A stretch of 60,479 bases of DNA from Lysobacteraceae bacterium (GTDB lineage Bacteria > Pseudomonadota > Gammaproteobacteria > Xanthomonadales > BQJN01), in the NCBI GenBank assembly GCA_021604725.1, contig BQJN01000010.1, positions 1-60,479 on the forward strand, in the 5' to 3' direction. The translations under genes and the position numbers were made by a program. Shown piece after piece: positions 6,322-15,094 of this stretch. Within the stretch, counting starts at the first letter, position 1; the number at the start of each line of letters is the position of its first letter. Below the pieces are notes generated by a model. The model made no database searches. It was given only the letters and a program-made list of their open reading frames with translations, and was not told the origin of the DNA.

Positions 6322-9120
6322 GTGTCTGACCCTGTCCAGCCTCCAAAACCGATGCGTGTTCGCCGCCGCTATGTCCCTGCGGTTGGTCCGCGCCTGAAAA
6401 AACTGCTGTACGCCCTGCTGGCAGCGTTCACGCTGCTGACCGTCAACGCGACCTACCTTGGCACCATTACATTCTCGGAATGGCTTAGCGGCGAGACATT
6501 TCAAAACTACTTTTACCAGTACATGTTCCTTGCCCACCTGGTACTGGGGCTATTGATCATCCTGCCGGTGATTATCTATGGTGCCATTCACATCAAAAAT
6601 GCGCACAACCGGCCGAATCGACGCGCTGTGCGAGTGGGCTATGCGCTGTTTGTCGTTGCGCTGGTATTGCTGGCCAGTGGCCTGGTGTTGACCCGCGGCA
6701 TCCCGCTGATCGAAGTGAAGCAACCGCAACTGCGATCCCTGTCGTATTGGTTGCATGTAGTTACGCCGCTGCTGGCGATCTGGCTATACATCCTGCATCG
6801 GCTGGCGGGTCCGCGTATTCGCTGGCGTGTTGGCGGGCTGGTGGGCGGTCTGGCCGCTCTGTTTGCGGTGATTATGGTGGTGTTCCAGGCCCAAGACCCA
6901 CGCGCATGGAACGAAGTTGGCCCGGAAAGTGGTGAGCAGTATTTTTTCCCGTCACTGGCGCGTACCGCGACCGGCAACTTCATACCGGCCAAGGCTTTGA
7001 TGATGGATGAGTATTGCGCGGAGTGTCATCAGGATACCCACGAGAAGTGGTCGCACAGCGCCCACAAGTTCGCCTCGTTCAACAACCCGGCCTACTTGTT
7101 CAGCGTGCGTAACACACGTCAGTTTTCGATGGAGCGAGATGGCACTGTGCAGGCCTCGCGGTTTTGCGCTGGTTGCCATGATCTGGTGCCGTTTTTTTCA
7201 GGGGCATTCGATGACCCGAATTTCGATGATGTGAACCACCCCACCTCGCAAGCGGGTGTGACCTGCACCGGTTGCCATGCCATTACCCATATCAACAGTC
7301 CGCGAGGCAACGCTGACTACACCATTGAAGAGCCATTGCACTACCCTTTTACCTATAGCGACAACGAGATGCTGCAGTGGGTGAACCGACTGTTGGTCAA
7401 GGCCAAACCTGAATTTCACAAGAAGACCTTCTTAAAGCCATTGCATGAATCACCGGAGTTCTGTGGCACCTGCCACAAGGTGCACCTGGCCGAAGAGTTC
7501 AATGGCTACAAGTGGCTAAGAGGCCAAAACCACTATGACAGCTACCACTTGAGCGGCGTCTCCGGCCACGGTGTCAGCAGTTTCTATTACCCGCCAAAGG
7601 CCGAACATAACTGCAACGGCTGTCACATGCCGACCGAGCCTTCTGATGATTTCGGTGCGAAGATGGTTGACGGTGAACTGAGCATCCACAATCACCAGTT
7701 CCCTTCGGCAAATACGGCCTTGCCACAGTTGAAGGGCTCGCCAGACTGGGTGAACGAAGCGCATCGCGAATTTCTCGAGGGCTCCTTGCGACTGGATCTA
7801 TTCGCAGTACGCGAGGAAGGTCAGATTGACGGGGAGTTCATCGGCCCGTTGCGACCGCAAGTGCCAGCATTGGAGCCTGGCAAAACCTACTTGCTCGAAG
7901 TAGTCGTTCGTACCATGACCCTGGGCCATCCGTTTACGCAGGGAACCGCCGACTCGAACGAGATCTGGCTGGATGTCACCGCCCATGATGGCCAGCAGGT
8001 GGTTGGTCGCAGCGGCGGTCTCGACCCTGCCGATGGTGCGGTCGATCCATGGTCGCACTTTGTCAATGCCTATGTCATTGATCGCGACGGTAACCGCATT
8101 GATCGACGTAACCCTGAGGACATCTTCGTGCCGCTGTACAGCCACCAGATTCCGCCCGGTGCCGCCGATGTCGTGCAGTTTGTTCTCGAGGTTCCAGAGC
8201 AAGTCGGCGCCCAGATCAGTGTCGATGTTGCACTGCAGTATCGCAAGTTCGACACCACCTACACACGGCAATTTCAGGGCGATGACTTCACCTACAACGA
8301 TTTTGTGATCACTACCATCGCCACCGACCAATTGACCTTTCCGGTGGCCGGACGCGACGCGGTACCGACCAGTAACCCCGATAGTAATATCCCGCTATGG
8401 CAACGCTGGAATGACTATGGCATCGGGTTATTTCGCAAGGGTGGTCGAGGCCAGTTGCGTCAGGCTGAAGAAGCGTTCAAGCAAGTGGAGGCTTTGGGCC
8501 ATGCCGATGGTGCTGTGAACTTGAGCCGCGTCTACCTGCGCGAAGGCCGCCTCGACGATGCTGTGGCCGCACTGCAACGCGCCGCTGACCATGAGCCGCC
8601 GGCCTACCCCTGGCTGGTGACCTGGTTCACCTCCGAGGTCAATGCGCAGAACGGTTACCTGGATGAGGCCATAGCCGGCTATATGTCGCTGATAGAAACC
8701 AAGTACGCACTGGCCAGAGAACGTGAGTTTGATTTCAGCCAGGATTACCGCCTGCTCAACAAGCTGGCTGAGACCCTGGCCCAACGCGCGCAACTGCACC
8801 CAACGAACTCCGATCAGTGGCGTGCCGACCTGCAGGCAGCAAGCAAATGGTATCAACGCACGTTGCAACTTGAGCCGGAGAACGCCGAAGCCCACTACGG
8901 TCTGGCGCAATTGGCCGCCAGCCTGGGCGATCAGGCCGCCGCAGGAGAGCACCGCCGCCTGCATGCCCAATACCGCGTCGACAACAATGCTCGCGATCGT
9001 GCCGTGCGTCTGGCCAGGGAGAAAGACCCCGCGGCCAACCATGCCGCCGAGTCGGTGGTGCTGTATGATCTGCGCCGCCCCGGTGCTTATGAACTCAATC
9101 TTGATGAGGCTCAACCATGA
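6322..9120 (+). CDS. Membrane-anchored pentaheme cytochrome c with TPR repeats
   Basis: This is a protein of 932 residues. About five transmembrane segments fill residues 28-190, including helices with His pairs (H72/H90 and H145/H159) that could hold b-type hemes. A c-type cytochrome domain follows, with five CxxCH sites: C232-A-E-C-H, C282-A-G-C-H, C315-T-G-C-H, C381-G-T-C-H and C431-N-G-C-H. A beta-rich segment (about 520-680) and a C-terminal TPR region (about 700-900) complete it. The start is GTG at 6322 with a weak AGAGAAG upstream; an ATG at 6352 is an alternative. The stop overlaps the start of the CRTAC1 gene. It probably passes electrons between the quinone pool and a periplasmic partner. 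The b-heme idea is inference. Confidence 0.88.
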   Translation: MSDPVQPPKPMRVRRRYVPAVGPRLKKLLYALLAAFTLLTVNATYLGTITFSEWLSGETFQNYFYQYMFLAHLVLGLLIILPVIIYGAIHIKNAHNRPNRRAVRVGYALFVVALVLLASGLVLTRGIPLIEVKQPQLRSLSYWLHVVTPLLAIWLYILHRLAGPRIRWRVGGLVGGLAALFAVIMVVFQAQDPRAWNEVGPESGEQYFFPSLARTATGNFIPAKALMMDEYCAECHQDTHEKWSHSAHKFASFNNPAYLFSVRNTRQFSMERDGTVQASRFCAGCHDLVPFFSGAFDDPNFDDVNHPTSQAGVTCTGCHAITHINSPRGNADYTIEEPLHYPFTYSDNEMLQWVNRLLVKAKPEFHKKTFLKPLHESPEFCGTCHKVHLAEEFNGYKWLRGQNHYDSYHLSGVSGHGVSSFYYPPKAEHNCNGCHMPTEPSDDFGAKMVDGELSIHNHQFPSANTALPQLKGSPDWVNEAHREFLEGSLRLDLFAVREEGQIDGEFIGPLRPQVPALEPGKTYLLEVVVRTMTLGHPFTQGTADSNEIWLDVTAHDGQQVVGRSGGLDPADGAVDPWSHFVNAYVIDRDGNRIDRRNPEDIFVPLYSHQIPPGAADVVQFVLEVPEQVGAQISVDVALQYRKFDTTYTRQFQGDDFTYNDFVITTIATDQLTFPVAGRDAVPTSNPDSNIPLWQRWNDYGIGLFRKGGRGQLRQAEEAFKQVEALGHADGAVNLSRVYLREGRLDDAVAALQRAADHEPPAYPWLVTWFTSEVNAQNGYLDEAIAGYMSLIETKYALAREREFDFSQDYRLLNKLAETLAQRAQLHPTNSDQWRADLQAASKWYQRTLQLEPENAEAHYGLAQLAASLGDQAAAGEHRRLHAQYRVDNNARDRAVRLAREKDPAANHAAESVVLYDLRRPGAYELNLDEAQP

Positions 9121-10985
9121 GCAAGATCGACCCAAATTCGCCCAGTGACGCTGAACTGGCCAACGCCCTGATCGATGAAGAACAGCAGGCCGACGACCAG
9201 ATTATTGGTCGCGCCTTCAAGCTGTCTATCACTGTCGCCATCGCTCTGGCCGTACTGGCGGGGGTGGTCTGGCTGGTTGCCAACCAGGCTCCTGAGCCCG
9301 AAGTGGTTGAAGAGGCTGCGGCACCGACCGTGCAAACGCTGGCCGAGGCCGATGAGTTCGAACCGCCGGCCATACGCTTTACCGACATCACCGAAGCTGC
9401 TGGCATCGACTTCACCCACAGCAATGGGGCCTACGGTGAGCGCCTGCTACCTGAAACCATGGGCGGTGGCGTCGCCTTTTTCGATTACGACAATGACGGC
9501 GACCAGGACCTGCTGTTGATTGACAGTGGTCAGTGGCCGTGGCGCGATGGTGATCAGGGTGAAGCCGTTCTGTACCAGAACGATGGCAGCGGCCAGTTCC
9601 AGCGCGTCGAGAACAGTGGCCTGAGCAATCTTGACATGTACGCCACCGGTGTCGCCGTGGCCGATATTGATGGCGATGGCTTTCGCGATGTGTTTATCAG
9701 CGCGGTGGGCGAAAACCGCATGCTGCGCAACATCGACGGCAGCCATTTCGAGGACATCACCGAAGCGATGGGGCTTGCTGGCAGCGATCAGGCCTGGAGC
9801 ACCAGCTCAATATTTTTCGATGCTGACAACGATGGTGATTTGGATCTGTTTGTCTGCAACTATGTGGAGTGGTCTCCCGAGATCGACCGCGCAGTTGACT
9901 TTCGTTTGACCGGGATCGGCCGCGCCTACGGACCACCCACTGACTATGCTGGCACCTTCTCCTATCTGTTTCGCAATGATGGTGACCGATTTACCGACGT
10001 CAGTGCTGAATCCGGGGTGCAGGTCAGCAACCCTGCAACCGGCTTGCCAGCCGGCAAATCGCTGGCGGTACTGGCTCTGGATGTAGACTCCGATGGCTGG
10101 ACCGATCTGGTGGTGGCCAACGATACGGTGCGAAACTTTTTCTTCAGAAACCTCGGTGACGGTCAGTTTGAAGAGGTCGGTATGGCCTCTGGCCTGGCTT
10201 TTGACAATACAGGTAATGCCACCGGCGCCATGGGCATGGATGCGGCCACGTTCGACCAGAGCAATGAGCTGGCCATTGCCGTCGGCAACTTCGCCAATGA
10301 AATGACCTCGTTCTACGTCAGTCCACGGCAGCGCACCATGTTCTCCGATCGCGCCGTGGTCTCCGGCATTGGTCCTGGTAGTCGGCAAGCCTTGAGTTTC
10401 GGCCTGTTCTTCTTCGATGTTGACCTCGATGGCCATCTAGACCTTCTGCAAACCAACGGGCACGTGGAAGACGAAATCAATGTGGTGCAACCGAGCCAAA
10501 ACTACCAGCAGCCGACCCAATTGTTTTACAACTGCGCCGGTCGCTGTGCGCGCCAGTTTGCACAGGTTCCATTGCAGGCCACCGGCGATCTGGCACGGCC
10601 CGTCGTCGGTCGCGGTGCCAGCTACGCCGATATCGACGGCGATGGAGATCTGGATGTGCTGATCACCCAGGTCAACCGGCGGCCTTTGCTGCTACGCAAT
10701 GAACAACAATCAACCCATCACTGGCTGCGCGTCGAAGTCGAGGGTACAGCACCGAACCGTGATGCCATTGGCGCTACGGTCGTACTGCAAGCCGGCGAAC
10801 ACAAGCAAGTCCGCACCATTGCCCCAACACGAAGCTATCAATCGCAAGTGGAATTGCCGATCACCTTCGGACTTGGCCCCCGGGGTGAAGCGGTGAATTT
10901 GACCATCACCTGGCCGGATGGCCGGTCAACGCAACTGACCGATATCGAAGTCGATCAGCAGTTGCGTGTGCCGTATCCGAATTGA
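9117..10985 (+). CDS. CRTAC1-family protein (FG-GAP/VCBS repeats plus ASPIC/UnbV domain)
   Basis: This is a protein of 622 residues with a single transmembrane anchor at about 34-52 and at least six Ca-binding-type Dx[D/N]xDG loops, such as D-Y-D-N-D-G-D, D-I-D-G-D-G-F and D-A-D-N-D-G-D, consistent with a beta propeller. The C-terminal 90 residues (H-H-W-L-R-V-E-V, D-A-I-G-A-T-V, W-P-D-G-R) match the ASPIC/UnbV domain. It overlaps the cytochrome gene by four bases, so the two are probably translated together. Family members are extracytoplasmic and often sit beside TPR or cytochrome proteins; no enzymatic activity is established. It could act as the partner or scaffold of the pentaheme protein. 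Confidence 0.88.
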   Translation: MSKIDPNSPSDAELANALIDEEQQADDQIIGRAFKLSITVAIALAVLAGVVWLVANQAPEPEVVEEAAAPTVQTLAEADEFEPPAIRFTDITEAAGIDFTHSNGAYGERLLPETMGGGVAFFDYDNDGDQDLLLIDSGQWPWRDGDQGEAVLYQNDGSGQFQRVENSGLSNLDMYATGVAVADIDGDGFRDVFISAVGENRMLRNIDGSHFEDITEAMGLAGSDQAWSTSSIFFDADNDGDLDLFVCNYVEWSPEIDRAVDFRLTGIGRAYGPPTDYAGTFSYLFRNDGDRFTDVSAESGVQVSNPATGLPAGKSLAVLALDVDSDGWTDLVVANDTVRNFFFRNLGDGQFEEVGMASGLAFDNTGNATGAMGMDAATFDQSNELAIAVGNFANEMTSFYVSPRQRTMFSDRAVVSGIGPGSRQALSFGLFFFDVDLDGHLDLLQTNGHVEDEINVVQPSQNYQQPTQLFYNCAGRCARQFAQVPLQATGDLARPVVGRGASYADIDGDGDLDVLITQVNRRPLLLRNEQQSTHHWLRVEVEGTAPNRDAIGATVVLQAGEHKQVRTIAPTRSYQSQVELPITFGLGPRGEAVNLTITWPDGRSTQLTDIEVDQQLRVPYPN

Positions 10986-10989
10986 CGCA

Positions 10990-11137
10990 CTAGCAGGCTG
11001 TTGAAATTCGCTCATGCGAGTGCGAGACAAGGAAAAAACTGCGCTTTTCGAACACTTTTACTGGTGTAGATGAGCATTTCAAGGGCGGTTCTGACGACGT
11101 ATCGTGCCGCATAAGTAGAATTTCAACAGCCTGCTAG
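10990..11137. mobile_element. MITE-like element with perfect 20-bp terminal inverted repeats
   Basis: The ends are exact inverted repeats: ctagcaggctgttgaaattc at 10990-11009 and its complement at 11118-11137. The outermost four bases on each side are CTAG, which could be a target duplication. The roughly 108-bp interior holds no ORF of note. It lies between two convergent genes (CRTAC1 and the response regulator). The size and termini fit a non-autonomous miniature element; the parent transposase is not in the window. Confidence 0.65.
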
Positions 11138-11161
11138 CCTGGCACACGGATGTGCCAGCGG

Positions 11162-11860
11162 TTAGGAATGACCGGTCGTGAATGTACTTTGAACGTCTAG
11201 CCTGTATCCCAAGCCATGCACCGTAACCAGTGTTTTTGGCTGACTGGGGTCATGCTCAACGATGCGACGAAGCTGGCCGATATGCACATCGACCGTACGA
11301 GTGCTGGCTACGCCGCGATGGTTCCAGACGTCAGCCAGCAACTGCTCGCGGGTCACCGTTTGCCCACCGTGCTCAATCATGTAGGCCAGCAGTTCAAACA
11401 GTCGGGCGCTAAGCTGGACCGGCTCCCCTTCGCGGTGAACCTGTGTACCTGCCAGGTCGACTTCGGCACACCCCACAGTCAACAAGGTTCGGCGGCCCGT
11501 TCGCCGCAATAGCGCCCGTATCCGCACCAGTAGCTCGCGCATGTCGAACGGTTTGTTCAAGTAGTCATCAGCGCCGCTTTCAAAGCCGTCAATACGCTGA
11601 TCGACCTGGTGCAAGGCAGTTAGCATCAAGACCGGCCAGTCAATGCCCACGGAACGCAGCTCAGCGCAAAATTCGAAACCACTTAGGTCCGGCAGCATGA
11701 CGTCCAGAATGATCAAATCATGCTGTTGTTGCTGAACGCTGTGACGAGCCGCGGTCGCGTCAGCAACCGCCTCAACACGGTAACCTTCCTTGCGCAGACG
11801 ATCACCAAGGGTTCGACGCAATCCGGGTTCGTCTTCAACCAATAGCAGGCGATGGCTCAT
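11162..11860 (-). CDS. OmpR/PhoB-family response regulator
   Basis: This is a 232-residue regulator. The N-terminal receiver has acidic pocket residues E9/D10, phospho-acceptor D53 in I-I-L-D-V-M-L-P-D, T81 and K103 in N-K-P-F. The C-terminal winged helix (about 130-225) shows L-S-A-R-L-F-E-L-L, the R-T-V-D-V-H-I recognition region and the G-L-G-Y-R-L ending. The gene overlaps the histidine kinase gene by four bases. OmpR-family proteins bind direct repeats spaced by about 11 bp, as found at 6192-6251, so control of the neighbouring redox genes is possible but not shown. Confidence 0.92.
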   Translation of the reverse strand: MSHRLLLVEDEPGLRRTLGDRLRKEGYRVEAVADATAARHSVQQQQHDLIILDVMLPDLSGFEFCAELRSVGIDWPVLMLTALHQVDQRIDGFESGADDYLNKPFDMRELLVRIRALLRRTGRRTLLTVGCAEVDLAGTQVHREGEPVQLSARLFELLAYMIEHGGQTVTREQLLADVWNHRGVASTRTVDVHIGQLRRIVEHDPSQPKTLVTVHGLGYRLDVQSTFTTGHS

Positions 11861-13398
11861 GACACTCTCGCAGCGGACGGTTGGTCCAGAGGCAAATACA
11901 GGCTAACGCGGACATAGCTTTCCGGCTCCACGTGTACCGACAAGCCACCGCCATGCTGCCTGGCAATGCTCATGGCGACGGCCAGTCCAATTCCGGTACC
12001 AGGAATGCCGCGATCGATCGCCGACCGCCCCCGATGAAAGGGCTCGAACCACTGCGCAGGGTCAGCTTCAATCTTGCGACGAATCGGGTTGCTGACGTTG
12101 ACGACCAGCGCATGGCGATAGGGCTTCAAACGCAGTGTACGCGTACTGATCGCCACCCATTGTTCTCCCTGGTGGTATTTGCAGGCGTTGATAATCAGGT
12201 TCACCAGGATCGACTCGATGCCCGCCTGGTCGACCTCCAGCATCAAGTCAGGGTCGTGTATATCAGACTTGAGTTCAAAACCCTGCAGCGCTTGTTTACA
12301 GGCGGCAATGGCATTGGCCAACAATTGATTCAACGACACCGCCTGCCTTCGTGCCGGACTGAAGGACGATTCGGAAAACTGCAGGATGTTATTGACCAGT
12401 GCGTTCAACTTCTGCGCCTCATCACGAATGATTTGACCGTATTCATGCACATCGCTGAGGTCCTCAACCACACCGTCCGCCAAATTGTCTGCGGCGGACG
12501 CAATAACGCTCAAAGGTGTGCGCAGTTCATGCGAGGCGCTGGCCACAAAATAGACCTGCTCACGGGCCAAACCTGACTGACGACGCACGTTGTAAAGCAC
12601 CAGCCACAGCGCCAGACCAAGCAACACCAGCATCAGTATCGCCAGCGCGATGTTGCGCGCATGCGATCGATCCAGGGCGCTGATTGCCGACCCACCGGCG
12701 CGTTCAACTACCAGGCTCAGCTGCGACCCCTCCGGTGCTGCCACCCAGTCAACATCGGACAGCAATGGGTAGCGCCTTGCAGTGTCAGATATCAACGCTT
12801 CTGAATGTGTGTACAGCGTACGCATGACCACGCCCTGTGCACCCACCAACACCAGGTGCACTTGCAAACCCTCGTCCAGTGACGAGAACATCCGCGTCAT
12901 CTCGTCAAGCACGGACCAGCGCTTAAAGTCGATTGTTGCGGCGGTGCACTCGGCATCACACGCCACCAGCAAGGGTGGGTTGAGCCATACGCGAGCACCG
13001 GGTTGCTCAACATCGCGCCACATCGCTTTCGGCCCAAGAACTTGGGCCAGTCGCGCCGATGAAGCGTAGCCCCAGCGCTCACCCTCTCCAATCAGTCCGT
13101 CAGATTGCCCTGGTATCCACCGTACCCTGGTAGCGGCCCAGGCAACAGTTTCAACACCACTGTGCATGGTGGTCAATGCACGTTCCAGTTCGCTAGCGAG
13201 CCGATCGTTGAACTGCTCGACCGTCGACCGCAACTGGCTACTCAGTCGCACCTCTTCATCGGCCCTCAGCTGCTGCAGCCAACTCAATTGCAAGACCAGG
13301 CCGGCAGCCACGACCAAGGCCAGAAAAACCAGCGCCAAACGGATTAAAAGTACGCTGCGGCTGCCACGCGCCAGGTTCAAATGACGAGTCGGCAGCAT
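11857..13398 (-). CDS. Sensor histidine kinase, cognate to the adjacent regulator
   Basis: This is a protein of 513 residues with transmembrane segments at about 17-38 and 248-268 flanking a periplasmic sensor domain of about 210 residues. The cytoplasmic part holds the H-box S-A-S-H290-E-L-R-T-P-L, the N-box N-L-I-I-N-A-C-K-Y and the G-box G-T-G-I-G-L. The periplasmic domain contains two cysteines (A-C-D-A-E-C), a possible redox-responsive or disulfide pair. The last four bases overlap the regulator gene. The signal sensed is unknown. Confidence 0.9.
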   Translation of the reverse strand: MLPTRHLNLARGSRSVLLIRLALVFLALVVAAGLVLQLSWLQQLRADEEVRLSSQLRSTVEQFNDRLASELERALTTMHSGVETVAWAATRVRWIPGQSDGLIGEGERWGYASSARLAQVLGPKAMWRDVEQPGARVWLNPPLLVACDAECTAATIDFKRWSVLDEMTRMFSSLDEGLQVHLVLVGAQGVVMRTLYTHSEALISDTARRYPLLSDVDWVAAPEGSQLSLVVERAGGSAISALDRSHARNIALAILMLVLLGLALWLVLYNVRRQSGLAREQVYFVASASHELRTPLSVIASAADNLADGVVEDLSDVHEYGQIIRDEAQKLNALVNNILQFSESSFSPARRQAVSLNQLLANAIAACKQALQGFELKSDIHDPDLMLEVDQAGIESILVNLIINACKYHQGEQWVAISTRTLRLKPYRHALVVNVSNPIRRKIEADPAQWFEPFHRGRSAIDRGIPGTGIGLAVAMSIARQHGGGLSVHVEPESYVRVSLYLPLDQPSAARVS

Positions 13399-13403
13399 CT
13401 AGT

Positions 13404-14357
13404 TCACCGCGTGGCGAAGCGGTCGGTCGCCTCAATCAATTCATGAGTGATGCCGGGCTCGAATGCGGAGTGACCCGCATCACCGACCACCCTGAAATCG
13501 GCCTCTGGCCAGGCGCGGTGCAAATCCCAGGCGGAACGCATTGGGCACACCACATCGTAACGCCCTTGCACGATGACTGCTGGAATGTGGCGAATCCGAT
13601 CAATATTGGCCAGCAACTGTCCTTCCTGCTGCATGAAACCTGCGTTGACGAAGTAGTGACATTCGATGCGAGCGAAGGCCAGGGCGAACTCATCCTGCGC
13701 TGTGGAGTCGATAAAATCCGGGTCTGGCGTTATAAAGCTGGTGCTGCCCTCCCAGACCGACCAGGCCTGCGCTGCGGCCAACCGAACCTCAGCATCTTCT
13801 GAGGTCAGACGCCGGTAGTAGGCTGACAGCATGTCCCCCCGCTCAACTTCTGGGATCGGCTTTAGATAGGCCTCCCAGGCATCCGGATACAACTCGCTGC
13901 ACCCATGTTGGTAAAACCACTCAAGCTCGCGACGCCGAAGCATGAAAATGCCGCGCAACACCAACTCGGTCACGCGCTCTGGGTGAGACTGAGCGTAGGC
14001 CAGGGAAAGCGTGCTGCCCCAGGACCCACCGAACACTTGCCATTTATCGATATCCAGATGTTCACGCAAGCGCTCGATATCGGCCACCAGATCCCAGGTA
14101 GTGTTGTCTTTCAGGCAGGCATGCGGGCGGCTGTGACCACAACCGCGTTGATCGAACAACACGATACGATACTTCTCGGGATCGAAAAACTGCCGTGGTT
14201 TTTCTCCGCAGCCGCCACCGGGACCGCCATGCAAAAACACCACTGGCTTGCCATTGGGGTTGCCGCTCACCTCGTAATACAAGTCATGGTCGTCTGAGAC
14301 GCCCAGATAACCTTGTGTGGTCGGCTCAATGGCGGGATATAGCGATCGGCGTGTCAT
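13404..14357 (-). CDS. pip: Proline iminopeptidase (alpha/beta hydrolase, S33)
   Basis: This is a 317-residue cytosolic peptidase that removes N-terminal proline. The family signature H-G-G-P-G-G-G (oxyanion region, about residues 43-49), D-Q-R-G-C-G-H-S, the nucleophile S112 in G-G-S-W-G-S, the acid in Q-G-R-Y-D-V-V-C-P and the base in G-H-S-A-F are all visible. The length is normal for the family. The gene ends five bases after the kinase gene's start region and faces the DUF4287 gene divergently. Confidence 0.93.
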   Translation of the reverse strand: MTRRSLYPAIEPTTQGYLGVSDDHDLYYEVSGNPNGKPVVFLHGGPGGGCGEKPRQFFDPEKYRIVLFDQRGCGHSRPHACLKDNTTWDLVADIERLREHLDIDKWQVFGGSWGSTLSLAYAQSHPERVTELVLRGIFMLRRRELEWFYQHGCSELYPDAWEAYLKPIPEVERGDMLSAYYRRLTSEDAEVRLAAAQAWSVWEGSTSFITPDPDFIDSTAQDEFALAFARIECHYFVNAGFMQQEGQLLANIDRIRHIPAVIVQGRYDVVCPMRSAWDLHRAWPEADFRVVGDAGHSAFEPGITHELIEATDRFATR

Positions 14358-14463
14358 GGCAAGTCCTTTATCGGCGAATCAGCAATTGTTGGTGATCTGA
14401 AAGCGTTTGGCAACCAATCGGAGCGGCAGTACTATGGCCGATTGATGATGACCGCATTTTGGC

Positions 14464-15090
14464 ATGACAACAGACCACAGCAAGCTGTACCGAGTGCATC
14501 CCGGGGTCGCCCATGCCCAGAAGGTGATCGGCAACCTTGAGCGCAAGTCCGGGCATAGTCTCGATCAATGGGTCAAGCTGGTGATCGACAGCGGTCTTGA
14601 GGCCAGCAAGCAGCGTGTGGCCTGGCTCAAGTCCGAGCACCAGTTGGGCACGGTAACGGCTGCAATGATCGTCGATCATGCCGAAGGCAGAGGCCAGGAA
14701 AAAGTCGACCCAGCCGCCTACTTGAGATGGGCTCCAGCCCTGGTTGACGCCATGTATGCGGGCAAGAAACGCGGCCTGCGCCCGTTGCACGACAAGCTGG
14801 TCGCCGTCGCCAGCACCTTGCCTGATGTCGGCATCAGCCCCGGCAAAAGCATTGTGCCGATCTATCGACATCACGTGATCGCACAGATCAAACCGGCAAC
14901 GCAGAAACGCATCGACTTTGGCTTGGCCTTGGGCGCTGAGCACTATCGGTTTTCGCAACGCGTGGTGTCGACCTCGGGTGCTACAACGGGGGACCGCATT
15001 ACCCACAGGATCGCTATCACCGAAGATCGCGATATTGACGATGAGCTGATCGCCGCACTGAAGTTGGCCCACCGCCTGGACGAGCAATAG
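14464..15090 (+). CDS. DUF4287 (and DUF5655-like) domain protein
   Basis: This is a 208-residue soluble protein. The first about 70 residues (K-S-G-H-S-L-D-Q-W, then L-K-S-E-H-Q-L-G) match the DUF4287 helical domain. The rest (residues about 85-200, with F-G-L-A-L-G-A and T-E-D-R-D-I-D-D-E-L) resembles DUF5655. The function is unknown. The opposite strand also has a long open frame here, but it has no recognisable protein. Confidence 0.8.
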   Translation: MTTDHSKLYRVHPGVAHAQKVIGNLERKSGHSLDQWVKLVIDSGLEASKQRVAWLKSEHQLGTVTAAMIVDHAEGRGQEKVDPAAYLRWAPALVDAMYAGKKRGLRPLHDKLVAVASTLPDVGISPGKSIVPIYRHHVIAQIKPATQKRIDFGLALGAEHYRFSQRVVSTSGATTGDRITHRIAITEDRDIDDELIAALKLAHRLDEQ

Positions 15091-15094
15091 CACC

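Noticed and set aside
8428-9135. Long leftward frame opposite the TPR part of the cytochrome gene
   Set aside because: Antisense shadow of a well-supported gene with five CxxCH motifs.
9807-10436. Long leftward frame opposite the CRTAC1 gene
   Set aside because: Low-complexity antisense of the Asp/Gly-rich repeats; no domain, no ribosome site.
10986-11161. Long-stem transcription terminator between CRTAC1 and the response regulator
   Set aside because: The arms are 108 bases apart with no T tract; a MITE-like element fits better.
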